From assembly GCF_022429565.1 (NCBI RefSeq), contig NZ_CP092487.1:1692001-1756000 (forward strand): a DNA stretch of 64,000 nt, given 5' to 3'. This stretch comes from Lutibacter sp. A64. GTDB lineage: Bacteria > Bacteroidota > Bacteroidia > Flavobacteriales > Flavobacteriaceae. The notes beneath the pieces were generated by a model that worked only from the letters and a program-made list of their open reading frames with translations, searched no databases and had not been told where the DNA came from. Shown piece by piece: positions 17,969 through 26,913 of the stretch (its first letter is position 1; every line of letters starts with the position of its first letter). Position numbers and translations under genes: made by a program.

Positions 17969-18830
17969 CATTTTTATAAAAAAAAGCAGTATAAGATTCT
18001 TTTTCCGCCCCAAAACTTTTATAAAAACTAGCAACACCTTTAACCATAGAGCCTTCAAAGTCTAAAACTCTATCAGTATTTTCATATTTATAAATAATTT
18101 CATTTAGTATTAATGTAGTTAATCTTTTCTCTTTTCCTAAATCTGAAGTTATAGGAACTAAATTTGTAATTCTATTTTTATCAATTAGGAATAATATACT
18201 TCCTTCTAATATATTTTTTACATAAACTCCCACTAAATGAATTATTTTGTTTTTAGAATTTAACAATCTCTTTAATGTTTCAATTTGAGTTTTATTTATC
18301 TTATAATTATGAGAAACACTTAAATAAAAATCTAAAAATTCTTTTGGAGCAATATTGAAATTAATATTGTAATTTTCTTTAAAAACCCTCTTCAAATCTC
18401 TTTTTCTATTAGAATTAAACCCTTTATAAATATCCTCATAAGGTTTATTTAAAGGCAAGACATAATTTATTCGTTCAGTTACATTTTTATGTTGAAATTT
18501 ATTTTCAGAATTAAATTGAATCGTTATTTTTTTAAATTTCTTAGGAATTGCTTTTATAAAATCTAATACTAATTTCTCTGAAATTGGATTTGGAGAGAAT
18601 ACACCTAATTGCTGTGTCCAAGCAGGCGGGTAAATATATTTTATAAAATATTTTTGTCGCCAAGGCAACGGCATAACAGCCTCATAATCATTCAAAACCA
18701 GTGCATCCCAATTATCAGCTACACAATCTAAATACCAACTAAATGCATAGATACGTGAATTTACAGAAGCTTTTATACACGTATTGTATTTAGATAAATT
18801 TAGTTCATTGTTTTTTAAATATCGAATCAT
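17961..18830 (-). CDS. FemAB/GNAT-like acyltransferase domain protein
   Basis: A 289-residue protein. The central pattern RKRDLKRVFKENYNINFNIA, then HLVGVYVKNILEGSILFLI and a closing VLDFEGSMVKGVASFYKSFGAE, fits the Acetyltransf_6/FemAB-like fold seen in exopolysaccharide clusters. The N-terminal half has WRQKYFIKYIYPPAWTQQLG. No membrane segment or signal is seen, so it is cytoplasmic. It starts 5 bases after the deacetylase-like gene and is its operon partner. The acyl donor and acceptor are unknown. Confidence 0.7.
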   Translation of the reverse strand: MIRYLKNNELNLSKYNTCIKASVNSRIYAFSWYLDCVADNWDALVLNDYEAVMPLPWRQKYFIKYIYPPAWTQQLGVFSPNPISEKLVLDFIKAIPKKFKKITIQFNSENKFQHKNVTERINYVLPLNKPYEDIYKGFNSNRKRDLKRVFKENYNINFNIAPKEFLDFYLSVSHNYKINKTQIETLKRLLNSKNKIIHLVGVYVKNILEGSILFLIDKNRITNLVPITSDLGKEKRLTTLILNEIIYKYENTDRVLDFEGSMVKGVASFYKSFGAEKESYTAFFYKNVI

Positions 18831-18835
18831 GCAAT

Positions 18836-20128
18836 TTAACTCAACATTTGTTTATAAATGGAGGTCCAACCTTGCCATCGCTCATTTTCGCTTAGTGTTT
18901 CATTATGAAATAAGCTCACAAAAGTTCCATTCACTTTTTGTACTTCTTCTTTTAGTTTTAATATTTCCTCTAAACTTTCTTTATTTGAAAGTTCCATATA
19001 ATCTTTTAAAGTAACATCCATAAATGCAAACGGAATTATTTTTAAAGGTGTTTTAATTTCAAAATCTAAATCGTAAAAATAAAAAGGTGTACAAGTACTA
19101 GCTCTAAAACCAACTCTTTTTGCATAACCCATTGTATAATCTTCTAAAATATCTAAATCTATTAAATTTTGATACGTTTCAGGAATACTTAGCCTTAAAT
19201 AATGCTGACGTGAAAAAACAATTGGTGTATTTGTTATATTTTCTAACCTTAACTTTTCTTTTTTTAACTTTTCTATATTTTTAAAAGCAAAATAAGATGG
19301 ATGTAAACCAATTTTAGCATAATCTGCTACAGATTTTATAAGCGATTTAAATTTGCTATTATTAAATGAAATGTTTTTATCGAATGTAGTATAATCTCCT
19401 ATTAAAAAGAAAAATAGGGTAGTGATATTATGTTCTTTTTTAAATTTTAACAACTCAGAAAATGTATCGTATGGATCTTTTCTTAGGTTTAAATGTGCCG
19501 ATAAACGATGCCAAAAATTAACAAATTTAAAACCAACAATGTCTAACAAATACCCTCCTAAAGACCTAACAACACCTTTGTGTTTATAGGCAAATGCAGT
19601 ATCTACATCTATTGTTGAAATTAATTTAAATGTTCTTTTTTTATAATTATAAGTTGGAAATTTTTCTTTTAAAAGTTCTAAAAATTTATATGCCCAAATA
19701 TCTACTAATGGTTGCTCTAAAAAATTATTTTTAAAAGCAATACTCTCTTCAACAGGAAAACGCTCGTGTATATCTTGTACGTGAGGAAGGTACTCTTCGT
19801 ACCTACTTATTAAATAAAAACTTGCAGCAAAAATATCAAAAGGAATACTTGATGCTTCTCCTGCTGGAAAAAAACAAGGAACATCATCCCAATTTAAAAT
19901 ATTTATATCAATATCATTAATTCCTTGTTCAAATAATAAATCATGGCTTCTAATAAAAAACTCTGAACCTAAAGGAGATTTACAATAGGTTATTTTTGGT
20001 CCATTGTGTGCAACAAATTCATCTACCTTAGTTGTAAAAACAACTGGTATTTGTAAAATTCTTACAAAAAAATGCTTAAAAATATAATTTACCCGCGGTG
20101 TAATTTTATGTGTATAAACTAAGAGCAC
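18836..20128 (-). CDS. Polysaccharide deacetylase-like protein
   Basis: A 430-residue protein starting with GTG at 20128 (VYTHKITPRVNYIFKHFF). The N-terminal half (about 1-165) is a domain often fused to deacetylases in Bacteroidota. The second half carries an NodB-like pattern: LISTIDVDTAF (metal Asp pair), a later IGLHPSYFAF with the histidine motif, and FSRQHYLRL. No signal peptide is seen, which is odd for an enzyme acting on exported glycan; it may modify a lipid-linked intermediate. With the acyltransferase-like gene downstream it suggests acyl editing of a surface polysaccharide. Confidence 0.75.
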   Translation of the reverse strand: MLLVYTHKITPRVNYIFKHFFVRILQIPVVFTTKVDEFVAHNGPKITYCKSPLGSEFFIRSHDLLFEQGINDIDINILNWDDVPCFFPAGEASSIPFDIFAASFYLISRYEEYLPHVQDIHERFPVEESIAFKNNFLEQPLVDIWAYKFLELLKEKFPTYNYKKRTFKLISTIDVDTAFAYKHKGVVRSLGGYLLDIVGFKFVNFWHRLSAHLNLRKDPYDTFSELLKFKKEHNITTLFFFLIGDYTTFDKNISFNNSKFKSLIKSVADYAKIGLHPSYFAFKNIEKLKKEKLRLENITNTPIVFSRQHYLRLSIPETYQNLIDLDILEDYTMGYAKRVGFRASTCTPFYFYDLDFEIKTPLKIIPFAFMDVTLKDYMELSNKESLEEILKLKEEVQKVNGTFVSLFHNETLSENERWQGWTSIYKQMLS

Positions 20129-20143
20129 TATTTTAATTTTTGG

Positions 20144-20180
20144 TTGTTGGTTGTTGATTTTTAGTTGCTAGTTGTTATAA
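20144..20180. repeat. Low-complexity GTTG-rich intergenic repeat
   Basis: Tandem-like GGTTGTTGGTTGTTG followed by TTAGTTGCTAGTTGTT, just upstream of the GTG of the deacetylase-like gene. A similar decayed piece, TTAATGGTTGCTGGTTATTAG, lies at about 13661-13681. Confidence 0.5.
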
Positions 20181-20224
20181 TTTTTGAATAGTTTATTGGT
20201 TTAGTCTATGTTATAGTAACTCAA

Positions 20225-20247
20225 GCTTCGACGCCGTTCAGTCGCCG
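20225..20247 (+). repeat. GC-rich interspersed repeat of GCTTCGAC..CCG type, copy 1
   Basis: The 23 bases match 63903-63925 at 18 positions, and a reversed relative is at 33068-33087. It stands out by GC content in an AT-rich gap. Confidence 0.6.
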
Positions 20248-20278
20248 TTTATAATTTCTTTCGTCTTCAGTATTTCTT

Positions 20279-20313
20279 CACTTTCAACTTTTTAACCGTT
20301 TAACTATTCAACT
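20279..20313 (+). repeat. TTTCAAC/TTTAAACC-type intergenic repeat, copy C
   Basis: ACTTTCAACTTTTTAACCG followed by TTTAACTATTCAAC, similar to copies at 12117 and 13861. It lies in the gap after radC. Confidence 0.45.
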
Positions 20314-20325
20314 TATTTCAAAAAA

Positions 20326-21024
20326 CTACATCAAACTTTCATCGGCAAAGCTAAAGTACGCATTTTCTGTTATAATTAAATGATCTAAAACTTTAATATC
20401 TAAAGTTTCTCCTGCTTTTTGTAATTTGGAAGTTATTAACTTATCGGCATTACTAGGCTGTAGTTTTCCTGAGGGATGGTTGTGACATAATATAATTGCT
20501 GTAGCATACAATTCTATAGCTTTTTTAAACACCAACCGTACATCTACTAAGGTACCAGTTAAACCACCTTTACTAGATTGTTGTTTGTATAATACTTTAT
20601 TAGAATTGTTTAAAAAAATTATCCAAAACTCTTCATGTTGTAGCTCTCCAATTATTGGCTGCATAATACTAAAAACAGCTTTACTACTGGTTACTTTAGG
20701 TAATTCTAATGCTTCTTCTAACCTTCTTCTTCTGCCAAGTTCTAGAGCTGTAATTATTGAAATTGCTTTTGCTTCTCCAATTCCTTTAAATTTTTGTAAG
20801 TCTAAAACGGTTAGTTTTCCTAATTTATTAATACTATTATCTATGGAATTTAATATTTTTTTAGAGAGATCTACTGCGCTTTCATTTCTATTTCCAGATC
20901 CAATTAAAATAGCTATTAATTCAGCATCAGAAAGTGCTGATTTACCTTTTAACAATAATTTTTCTCTGGGTCTATCATCTTCAGCCCAAGATTTTATTGA
21001 AAGTGATTTATTATTGTAATTCAT
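20326..21024 (-). CDS. radC: RadC-family JAB-domain protein
   Basis: A 232-residue protein. The ATG at 21024 is preferred over the TTG six bases upstream because the -7 box lies 14 bases before the ATG. The N-terminal part is a helix-hairpin-helix domain (ELIAILIGSGNRNESAVDLSKKIL, LQKFKGIGEAKA). The C-terminal MPN/JAB metalloprotease-like domain has the zinc motif HNHPSG with a downstream Asp (CHNHPSGKLQPSNAD) and VLDHLIITENAYFSF. Despite the name, a DNA-repair role is doubtful in this family, and the enzymatic activity is not established. Confidence 0.9.
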   Translation of the reverse strand: MNYNNKSLSIKSWAEDDRPREKLLLKGKSALSDAELIAILIGSGNRNESAVDLSKKILNSIDNSINKLGKLTVLDLQKFKGIGEAKAISIITALELGRRRRLEEALELPKVTSSKAVFSIMQPIIGELQHEEFWIIFLNNSNKVLYKQQSSKGGLTGTLVDVRLVFKKAIELYATAIILCHNHPSGKLQPSNADKLITSKLQKAGETLDIKVLDHLIITENAYFSFADESLM

Positions 21025-21038
21025 AAGCAAGTTTTACT

Positions 21039-21046
21039 CAAATATA
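21039..21046 (-). promoter_or_regulatory. Putative -7 box (TATATTTG) of radC
   Basis: An exact TAnnTTTG match on the minus strand, 14 bases before the ATG at 21024. Confidence 0.5.
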
Positions 21047-21072
21047 ACTATTTAAAAATAAATATCTAAAAC

Positions 21073-21103
21073 AAAAAAAGAGAGCTATTAAAAAACAGCT
21101 CTC
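21073..21103 (-). terminator. Minus-strand terminator upstream of radC
   Basis: GAGAGCT (21080-21086) pairs with AGCTCTC (21097-21103), and in the minus direction the stem is followed by seven T. It lies 330 bases past the terminator of the SusC/D operon, with no gene between. Confidence 0.7.
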
Positions 21104-21436
21104 CTAAACTTAATTCAACTAATTTAAATTTCTTGTGTTATATATACAAACTCATTATAATAATAAAACACTCTATAAAATTTCTTAACACTTCAAATTA
21201 ACATAATATTTAAGAAATAATTAAAATTTTTCGACAAACAACCATTCTAAAATGATGAATAAACGTAAAATAGACATTTTATGTTTTATTTGTTTTTAAT
21301 AAAACTCTAATTACTGATATTCAAGACTCTAAATAATTACATTTCATTAAACCATTGAAAGTAGTAAACTAAAACCAGTAAATAAGAAGATTAATTAATT
21401 TTTAAAAATCTTATAACTACGTTTTTTTAATTAAAA
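21104..21436. other. Gene-free stretch between two minus-strand terminators
   Basis: About 330 bases. No ORF longer than about 18 codons on the minus strand and no exact TAnnTTTG box on that strand. A 9-bp inverted repeat (ACGTAAAAT/ATTTTATGT, about 21263-21284) is present. It may be a read-through tail of the large operon or hold a small RNA; nothing decisive is visible. Confidence 0.4.
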
Positions 21437-21474
21437 AAATAGCCAAAACTCAGTTCCCTAAGTTTTGGCTATTT
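21437..21474 (-). terminator. Terminator of the N-glycan locus
   Basis: A perfect 14-bp stem (AAATAGCCAAAACT at 21437-21450 with its complement at 21461-21474) and a 10-base loop. On the minus strand it is followed by seven T. It lies 41 bases after the SusD stop and closes the 30-kb minus-strand locus. Confidence 0.92.
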
Positions 21475-21515
21475 ATACTTATAAAATCTTTTTATAAAGA
21501 TTATTTACTTTAAAT

Positions 21516-23183
21516 TTATTTAGCAAACCATAATTTAGTTGCTTGCACATCTTCTCCTTGTTCAGATACCGCTTGCGTATAATTAGGATTACTTTGCGCC
21601 CCACTACCATAACGCATACGTTGTGGATAATCACCATTTAAAGTTCCTAATTCGTAAATTATAGAATTTGAAACCCCTTGAGATAACTCTGTAGGGTATC
21701 CTGTATCTCTAACTACAGCCCATGCTTCAAAACCATCTGTATAACTTACTAACCAACGTTGTAAAGCTATTTTTTCTAGTTTTTCATCTAAAGTTCCTGT
21801 ATTAATATTTGCTGCATCTTGAGTGCTTATATAGGTTTCTATATCACCATCAGAAATGTTCCAAATTTTCATAGCTTCTCTAATTCCATCAGCAAATAAA
21901 GTTTGAGGATCACCAGAACCTATTCCTTTTAATGCTGCTTCTGCTTGTAAAAAGTAAGCCTCTGCACTTGTCAAAACAATTTCTGGATAAACATCTTCAC
22001 CTTCTCCCATTTTTTGAGTAATTAATTCTCCTGGTGCACTATACATATCTATTTTAACCATTGGTTGAATATCACTATTTAATCTTGTAGGCTGACCTAT
22101 ATATTGTCCTTCTTCAACATTAATTGTTGTAATATTTCCAGAAGTAGTTGCTGTGTAAACAGCTCCTGCTTCATCTAAAGCTCCCATTAAGAAATCTAAT
22201 CTTTGTTGGTCATCAGCATCTGATATTTCAAAAGTAAATTCTCCTCCAACTGCTGGTGAAGCATAAATTGGAAGTCTTGGGTCTTGAGTATTCTTTAATT
22301 GGTTTATTAAAGTAGCTCCAACTGACCAAGAACCTCCACCTTTAAAATTATGCCATACATCTCCATATGCTGCAGCACTCCATTGACCAATAATATCGTC
22401 TTTTTCCATAAGTACACTTCCTGAAGAAGCATCTAATAGAGGAGTACTTAAAGCTGAAGTAATAGTACTTGAAGCAAAATCATCTCCTGGCGCACCTAAT
22501 GCGCGCATACCTACTCTTAATTTTAATGTATTTGCTAATTTTTTCCATTTTTGTAAATCTCCTCCACAATATACATCATTTTCATCTACGTCATCTACAC
22601 CAGAACCTGTTCTTTCTGAGTCTCCAATTATTGCCATTGCTTCATCCAAATCTGCAATAATTCCTTTATAAATATCTCTTTGAGAGTCGTATTTAGGAGT
22701 TAAGTTACCATCAATACCAGCTTCGCTATATGGTAACATTCCAAAAATATCTGTATACATTTGATAATACAATGATTTCATAATTAAACCCATTGCATAC
22801 ATTTTTTCATTTTCAAATTCTGCACCAGTTTTTGTTAAATCCATAAATCCTTTAATGTCTCCAAAGTAACCAGCTAACCAATCCCAAGCGGCATCTGTAT
22901 AACCACTATTGTAAGTATAACCTAATCCATCATTCCACCAAGAAACATTACTTCCAAATGTAAAATGTCCAGCATATCTATCTACATGAATTAAATGCGC
23001 TCTCCAATATGCATAACGCCCCGGAGCATATAAAGTATGTTGTGGTTGCGTTATAAAAAATTTAGCACTTAAATCTGAAGATTCAAATCCTTGATTGTTT
23101 GTGTTTATTTCATCAAAATCTCCAGTACATGAAAATGTGAAGAACATTAAAACACTATATATTGTTATTTTTATATTTTTCAT
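21516..23183 (-). CDS. SusD-like (SusD-like_2 branch) lipoprotein of the N-glycan locus
   Basis: A 555-residue lipoprotein (MFFTFSCTGDFDEINTN, Cys at about residue 19). Family marks: FDEINTNNQGFES, a helix with MGLIMKSLYYQMYTDIFGMLPYSEAG, QKWKKLANTLKLRVGMRAL, VLTSAEAYFLQAEAALKG, and a C-terminal ALQRWLVSYTDGFEAWAVVRDTG. It is longer than the 483-residue paralogue at 434. It would lie over the SusC encoded 11 bases upstream and bind the glycan or glycopeptide ligand. It is the last gene before the operon terminator. Confidence 0.93.
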   Translation of the reverse strand: MKNIKITIYSVLMFFTFSCTGDFDEINTNNQGFESSDLSAKFFITQPQHTLYAPGRYAYWRAHLIHVDRYAGHFTFGSNVSWWNDGLGYTYNSGYTDAAWDWLAGYFGDIKGFMDLTKTGAEFENEKMYAMGLIMKSLYYQMYTDIFGMLPYSEAGIDGNLTPKYDSQRDIYKGIIADLDEAMAIIGDSERTGSGVDDVDENDVYCGGDLQKWKKLANTLKLRVGMRALGAPGDDFASSTITSALSTPLLDASSGSVLMEKDDIIGQWSAAAYGDVWHNFKGGGSWSVGATLINQLKNTQDPRLPIYASPAVGGEFTFEISDADDQQRLDFLMGALDEAGAVYTATTSGNITTINVEEGQYIGQPTRLNSDIQPMVKIDMYSAPGELITQKMGEGEDVYPEIVLTSAEAYFLQAEAALKGIGSGDPQTLFADGIREAMKIWNISDGDIETYISTQDAANINTGTLDEKLEKIALQRWLVSYTDGFEAWAVVRDTGYPTELSQGVSNSIIYELGTLNGDYPQRMRYGSGAQSNPNYTQAVSEQGEDVQATKLWFAK

Positions 23184-23194
23184 TTCAAAAATTA

Positions 23195-26100
23195 TTAAAA
23201 TTTAACGTTTAAACTTAAACCTAAACTACTTGTTGTTGGCAAGTTGTAGAACAATACTCCTTGTGCAAAATTACTTGTTGAATAACTTGCTTCTGGATCA
23301 AAATTATCACTTTTCTTATATAAAAAGAATAAATTTCTTCCTGTTAAACTTAAAGAAGCATTTTTAATAAATGTTTTTTCTAACATAGCGTTTGGAAAGT
23401 GGTATGATAAACTTACCTCTCTTAAACGTGCATTAGTTTGTTCAATTATATATTCTGAAGCAATACCACTTACAGCACCCCAATAATCTTGAGCACTAAT
23501 ATTAGTAGTATTTTGTGTTAAGACTCCATCATTATCCCAAACTCCATCAACAGTAATTCCACCTTCTCTGTATTGTAATGTTTTTTTAGAAACACCATTT
23601 GCATCTAATGCGGCGTCTGTACCTGAATATACTTCTCCACCAATTCTAAAATCAATTAAAAAGTTTAATGAAAAGTCTTTATAATTAAATGTATTACTAA
23701 ACCCACCTGTCATATCTGGTTGGTAATTTCCTAATTTTGTTCTCTCTTCACTTGCTTGTGGACGTCCTGTTGATGTTAATAATAGTTGTCCATCTTCTGT
23801 AGTTTTCCAAGTTTTACCATAAATATCTCCAAACCCTTCTCCTACTTGAGCTCTTACATCAACTACTCCATTGTTAGTAGAACTAAATTCAAAATAGTCT
23901 TGACCATCAATTAAACTAACTAGCTCGTTTTCATTTTTAGCTAAGTTTAAAGAAACATCCCATCTAAAATCATCGTTCATTATTGGAGTACCTCCTATCA
24001 TAAATTCAAAACCTTTATTTGAAACCTCTCCTACATTTTCTCTAAAATATGAAAATCCAGTTGCAGGATCTACTGGTACATCAAAAATTAAATCTTTAGA
24101 TGAAATTGAGTAATATGTAAAGTCTGCAAATAATCTATTGTCAAAAGCTTTTATTTCAAAACCAATTTCAGATGAAGTTACATCTTCAGGTCTTAAGCTT
24201 TCGCTATATTTAATATTTGGAGTATTAACAGTAATATTTCCTAAATAACCACTAGAAGCAACACCGTATAAGTTTACAATTTGCTGAGGGTTGGTATCGT
24301 TACCTACATTAGCATAACTTAAACGCAGTTTCGCTAAGTTAATTTTAGAATTCTCTCCAAAATCAAACATTCTGTCTAATAACATACTTAAACTAGCAGA
24401 TTTATAAAAATAAGATCTATTTTCACTAGAAAGTGCTGAAGACCAGTCATTTCTTCCAGTTACATCTAAATATACCATTCCTCTATATGCTAAAGAACCA
24501 GAACCGTAAAGAGAATTTACTTTCTTTTCAATTAAATCTGATTGACGAACACCTAATTTTAAAGCATCTGTATTTCCTATAAAGTATTTTCCAGGAATTT
24601 TAAAATCAGACCCTGAAATACTAGAAGATCTAACAGTAGAATGTAATGCATTTCCACCTACATTTAAAGCTAAGTTAAAATCGTCATTAAGATCGTCATT
24701 ATACATTAATAAAAAATCGTAATTCGTTTCAGAACGTTCGTTAGAACCATAACTTATAGTACCTTGTGAGTAAAAATGATGCCCAACAGCATGGTAACCT
24801 TCAGTATCATGTGAAACTACATCTGTACCTACTCTAACAAATGCCTTAAAGGTATCTGAAAAATCATACTGAGCTTTAGCAAAACCTGAAAAACGTTTTC
24901 TTTTATCCTCGTTTTTATCTTCATAAAGAATCCAATAAGGGTTACCTCCACTATTTGTAGCTGAAAGCACACCATAACCTTCATCAAGGTTTTGATATGT
25001 TTTTAAATCGTTTATATCAATATTTCTATTTATACCGTATACATAAGCCATAATACCTTCAGTACCTTGAGAAATACGATTTTTAGCATCTTGTAAAAAA
25101 TATGTTACTTTAGCATCTAACGTAAATTTGTCGGTAATTTTACTAAAACCTCTTAAATTAAAGTTATTTCTATCAACAGTAGAGTTTGGAACAATCGCAT
25201 CCATTGAAGTATTAGAATAAGAAAAACGCAATGAAGAATTCTCGTTACTATTACTAATTGCTAGAGTATTAACAATACTAGATCCTGTTTCGAAAAAATC
25301 TTTTACATTATCTGGCTGTGCCACATAAGGTCTAGTTTCTCCATTGTAATATAACTGATCGGATCCATCAAATTTTGGCCCCCAAGAACCATTACTTTTT
25401 AATTCGGTTAAATCAGTAGCAAAAGCACCATCTTTACCAGCTCCATATTCATTTTGATATTCTGGTAAAAACAATGGGTTTTGGAAAGAAATATTTGAAG
25501 ATAATGAAATACCTAATCCTTTATCTTGACTTCCTTTTTTTGTTGTAATTAAAATTACACCATTACTTGCTCTTGATCCATAAAGTGCAGCTGCGTTAGG
25601 TCCTTTTAATACAGACATAGACTCTATATCATCTGAGTTTAAATCTGAAATACCAGTACCTAAATCTGACTTACTATACTCTCCTGCACCGGATCCGTTT
25701 GCAGAACCAATACCTGAGTTGTCAATTGGCACACCATCTACCACATATAATGGTTGGTTATTACCTGTAATTGAGTTATTACCTCTAATTACAACCCTTG
25801 TTCCTCCACCTGGTCCTGAAGCAGATTGTGTAATAACAACCCCTGCTACTTTACCTGAAAGTGAATTTACAACGTTAGATTCTTTTGCAAGTGAAACTGA
25901 AGATCCATCAACTTCAGATACAGAGTAACCTAAAGATTTTTTTTCTCTTGAAATACCTAATGCCGTAACAACAACTTCATCAAGAGTCTCTGCACTTTGT
26001 ACTAAAGCAACATTAATTGTTCTTTTTCCATTTACAGTAATTTCTTGGTCAGCATAACCTAAAAATGAAAATTGTAATACAGCTGTATCACTATTTACAT

Positions 26101-26287
26101 CAATACTATAATTACCATCAAAATCGGATGAAACACCCGTAGACGTGCCTTTAATAATTACATTAACGCCTGGTAATGGTACTCCATCAGTAGCGTCAGT
26201 AATAGTTCCTGTTACCGTTTGGGCTTGCATACTAGCATTTGCCAGTAAACAAAAAACTAAAAACAGTTTTAGTACTTTTTGTATCAT
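23195..26287 (-). CDS. SusC-family TonB-dependent transporter of the N-glycan locus
   Basis: A 1030-residue protein with a Sec signal (VLKLFLVFCLLANASMQAQ). The carboxypeptidase-D-like domain at about 24-97 (VTGTITDATDGVPLPGVNVII) is followed by the TonB-box-like TLDEVVVTALGISREKK. The plug has VVNSLSGKVAGVVI, GTRVVIRGNNSITG, PLYVVDGVPID and MSVLKGPNAAALYGSRASNG. The barrel ends in SLGLSLNVKF. It probably imports N-glycan fragments released by the enzymes encoded upstream. A weak TATCTTTA box (26317-26324, minus strand) could give extra SusC/D transcripts, which are often more abundant than the enzymes. Confidence 0.96.
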   Translation of the reverse strand: MIQKVLKLFLVFCLLANASMQAQTVTGTITDATDGVPLPGVNVIIKGTSTGVSSDFDGNYSIDVNSDTAVLQFSFLGYADQEITVNGKRTINVALVQSAETLDEVVVTALGISREKKSLGYSVSEVDGSSVSLAKESNVVNSLSGKVAGVVITQSASGPGGGTRVVIRGNNSITGNNQPLYVVDGVPIDNSGIGSANGSGAGEYSKSDLGTGISDLNSDDIESMSVLKGPNAAALYGSRASNGVILITTKKGSQDKGLGISLSSNISFQNPLFLPEYQNEYGAGKDGAFATDLTELKSNGSWGPKFDGSDQLYYNGETRPYVAQPDNVKDFFETGSSIVNTLAISNSNENSSLRFSYSNTSMDAIVPNSTVDRNNFNLRGFSKITDKFTLDAKVTYFLQDAKNRISQGTEGIMAYVYGINRNIDINDLKTYQNLDEGYGVLSATNSGGNPYWILYEDKNEDKRKRFSGFAKAQYDFSDTFKAFVRVGTDVVSHDTEGYHAVGHHFYSQGTISYGSNERSETNYDFLLMYNDDLNDDFNLALNVGGNALHSTVRSSSISGSDFKIPGKYFIGNTDALKLGVRQSDLIEKKVNSLYGSGSLAYRGMVYLDVTGRNDWSSALSSENRSYFYKSASLSMLLDRMFDFGENSKINLAKLRLSYANVGNDTNPQQIVNLYGVASSGYLGNITVNTPNIKYSESLRPEDVTSSEIGFEIKAFDNRLFADFTYYSISSKDLIFDVPVDPATGFSYFRENVGEVSNKGFEFMIGGTPIMNDDFRWDVSLNLAKNENELVSLIDGQDYFEFSSTNNGVVDVRAQVGEGFGDIYGKTWKTTEDGQLLLTSTGRPQASEERTKLGNYQPDMTGGFSNTFNYKDFSLNFLIDFRIGGEVYSGTDAALDANGVSKKTLQYREGGITVDGVWDNDGVLTQNTTNISAQDYWGAVSGIASEYIIEQTNARLREVSLSYHFPNAMLEKTFIKNASLSLTGRNLFFLYKKSDNFDPEASYSTSNFAQGVLFYNLPTTSSLGLSLNVKF

Positions 26288-26488
26288 TTAGTATAAAAAT
26301 TTGAGTTAATAATAGTTAAAGATAACTAAAATTTAACATATTTTAACTTATAATTTCGACCAATAACACATATTATTAGTTAAATGATATTTATTTTAAC
26401 AATAAAAAAATGTTAAATATTTATGAATAAAATATTTATACTTAAAATAGAAATACTACTGAAAAAATATTGCACATTTAATAGTTAA
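26288..26488. other. Gap between SusC and the EEP pseudogene
   Basis: 201 bases, AT-rich, no ORF. It holds a one-mismatch -7 box (TATCTTTA at 26317-26324, minus strand) that may be an internal promoter for susCD. No terminator is seen. Confidence 0.45.
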
Positions 26489-26908
26489 TTAACTATTAAT
26501 TTTTTTTATAAAAACTGGTAAGTGGTCTGAAGGGTATTTACAATCTTTAGAATCGCTTAATACTGCATATTTTTCTACAGATACTTTAAATTTTTTTGAA
26601 TTGTAAAAGATGGCACTATTCTCTCCTTTTACTTTTCCATCATCTCTACCAACTCCAATATAATTGTAACCAACCAAAATACTATCTAAAAATGTACTTG
26701 ATGCTGAAGACCTTCTTTGAATTCCAAAAATACCTGGCTGATAATAACTTATTTGGTCAATTAAAAACATTTTCAGTTTAGACCAATTATTTTCTCCATA
26801 ATTAGCATTTAGATACCGAATACTCTAGGGCATTATATTAAGTTTTTCTCGAGATTTTTCACAAAACGCAAGAACTATTAATACTAGTAAATAAGTAATT
26901 TTATTTAT
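26489..26908 (-). pseudogene. Decayed endonuclease/exonuclease/phosphatase (EEP) family lipoprotein
   Basis: The frame can be followed from 26908. INKITYLLVLIVLAFCEKS is a lipoprotein-like signal whose start codon reads ATA instead of ATG. Then comes MP, a TAG stop at 26825-26827, SIRYLNANYGENNWSK and FLIDQISYYQPGIFGIQ, which is the EEP N-terminus. YNYIGVGRDDGKVKGENSAIFY follows, and then a jump straight to CKYPSDHLPVFIKK, the C-terminal His motif. The roughly 100-150 residues between, including the NTH and GDFN parts, are missing. EEP-like lipoproteins do occur in glycan loci, so this is the remnant of a former operon member. Confidence 0.85.
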
Positions 26909-26913
26909 TGAGA

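Noticed and set aside
20585-21019. Open frame of 144 codons antisense to radC
   Set aside because: It lies wholly within radC on the other strand, has no promoter box and no recognisable protein features, and the radC motifs (HNHPSG, HhH) are clear.
21263-21284. Inverted repeat as an independent terminator or regulator site
   Set aside because: The stem is AT-only apart from one C-G pair and lacks a T run, so it is probably weak and may be chance in an AT-rich gap.
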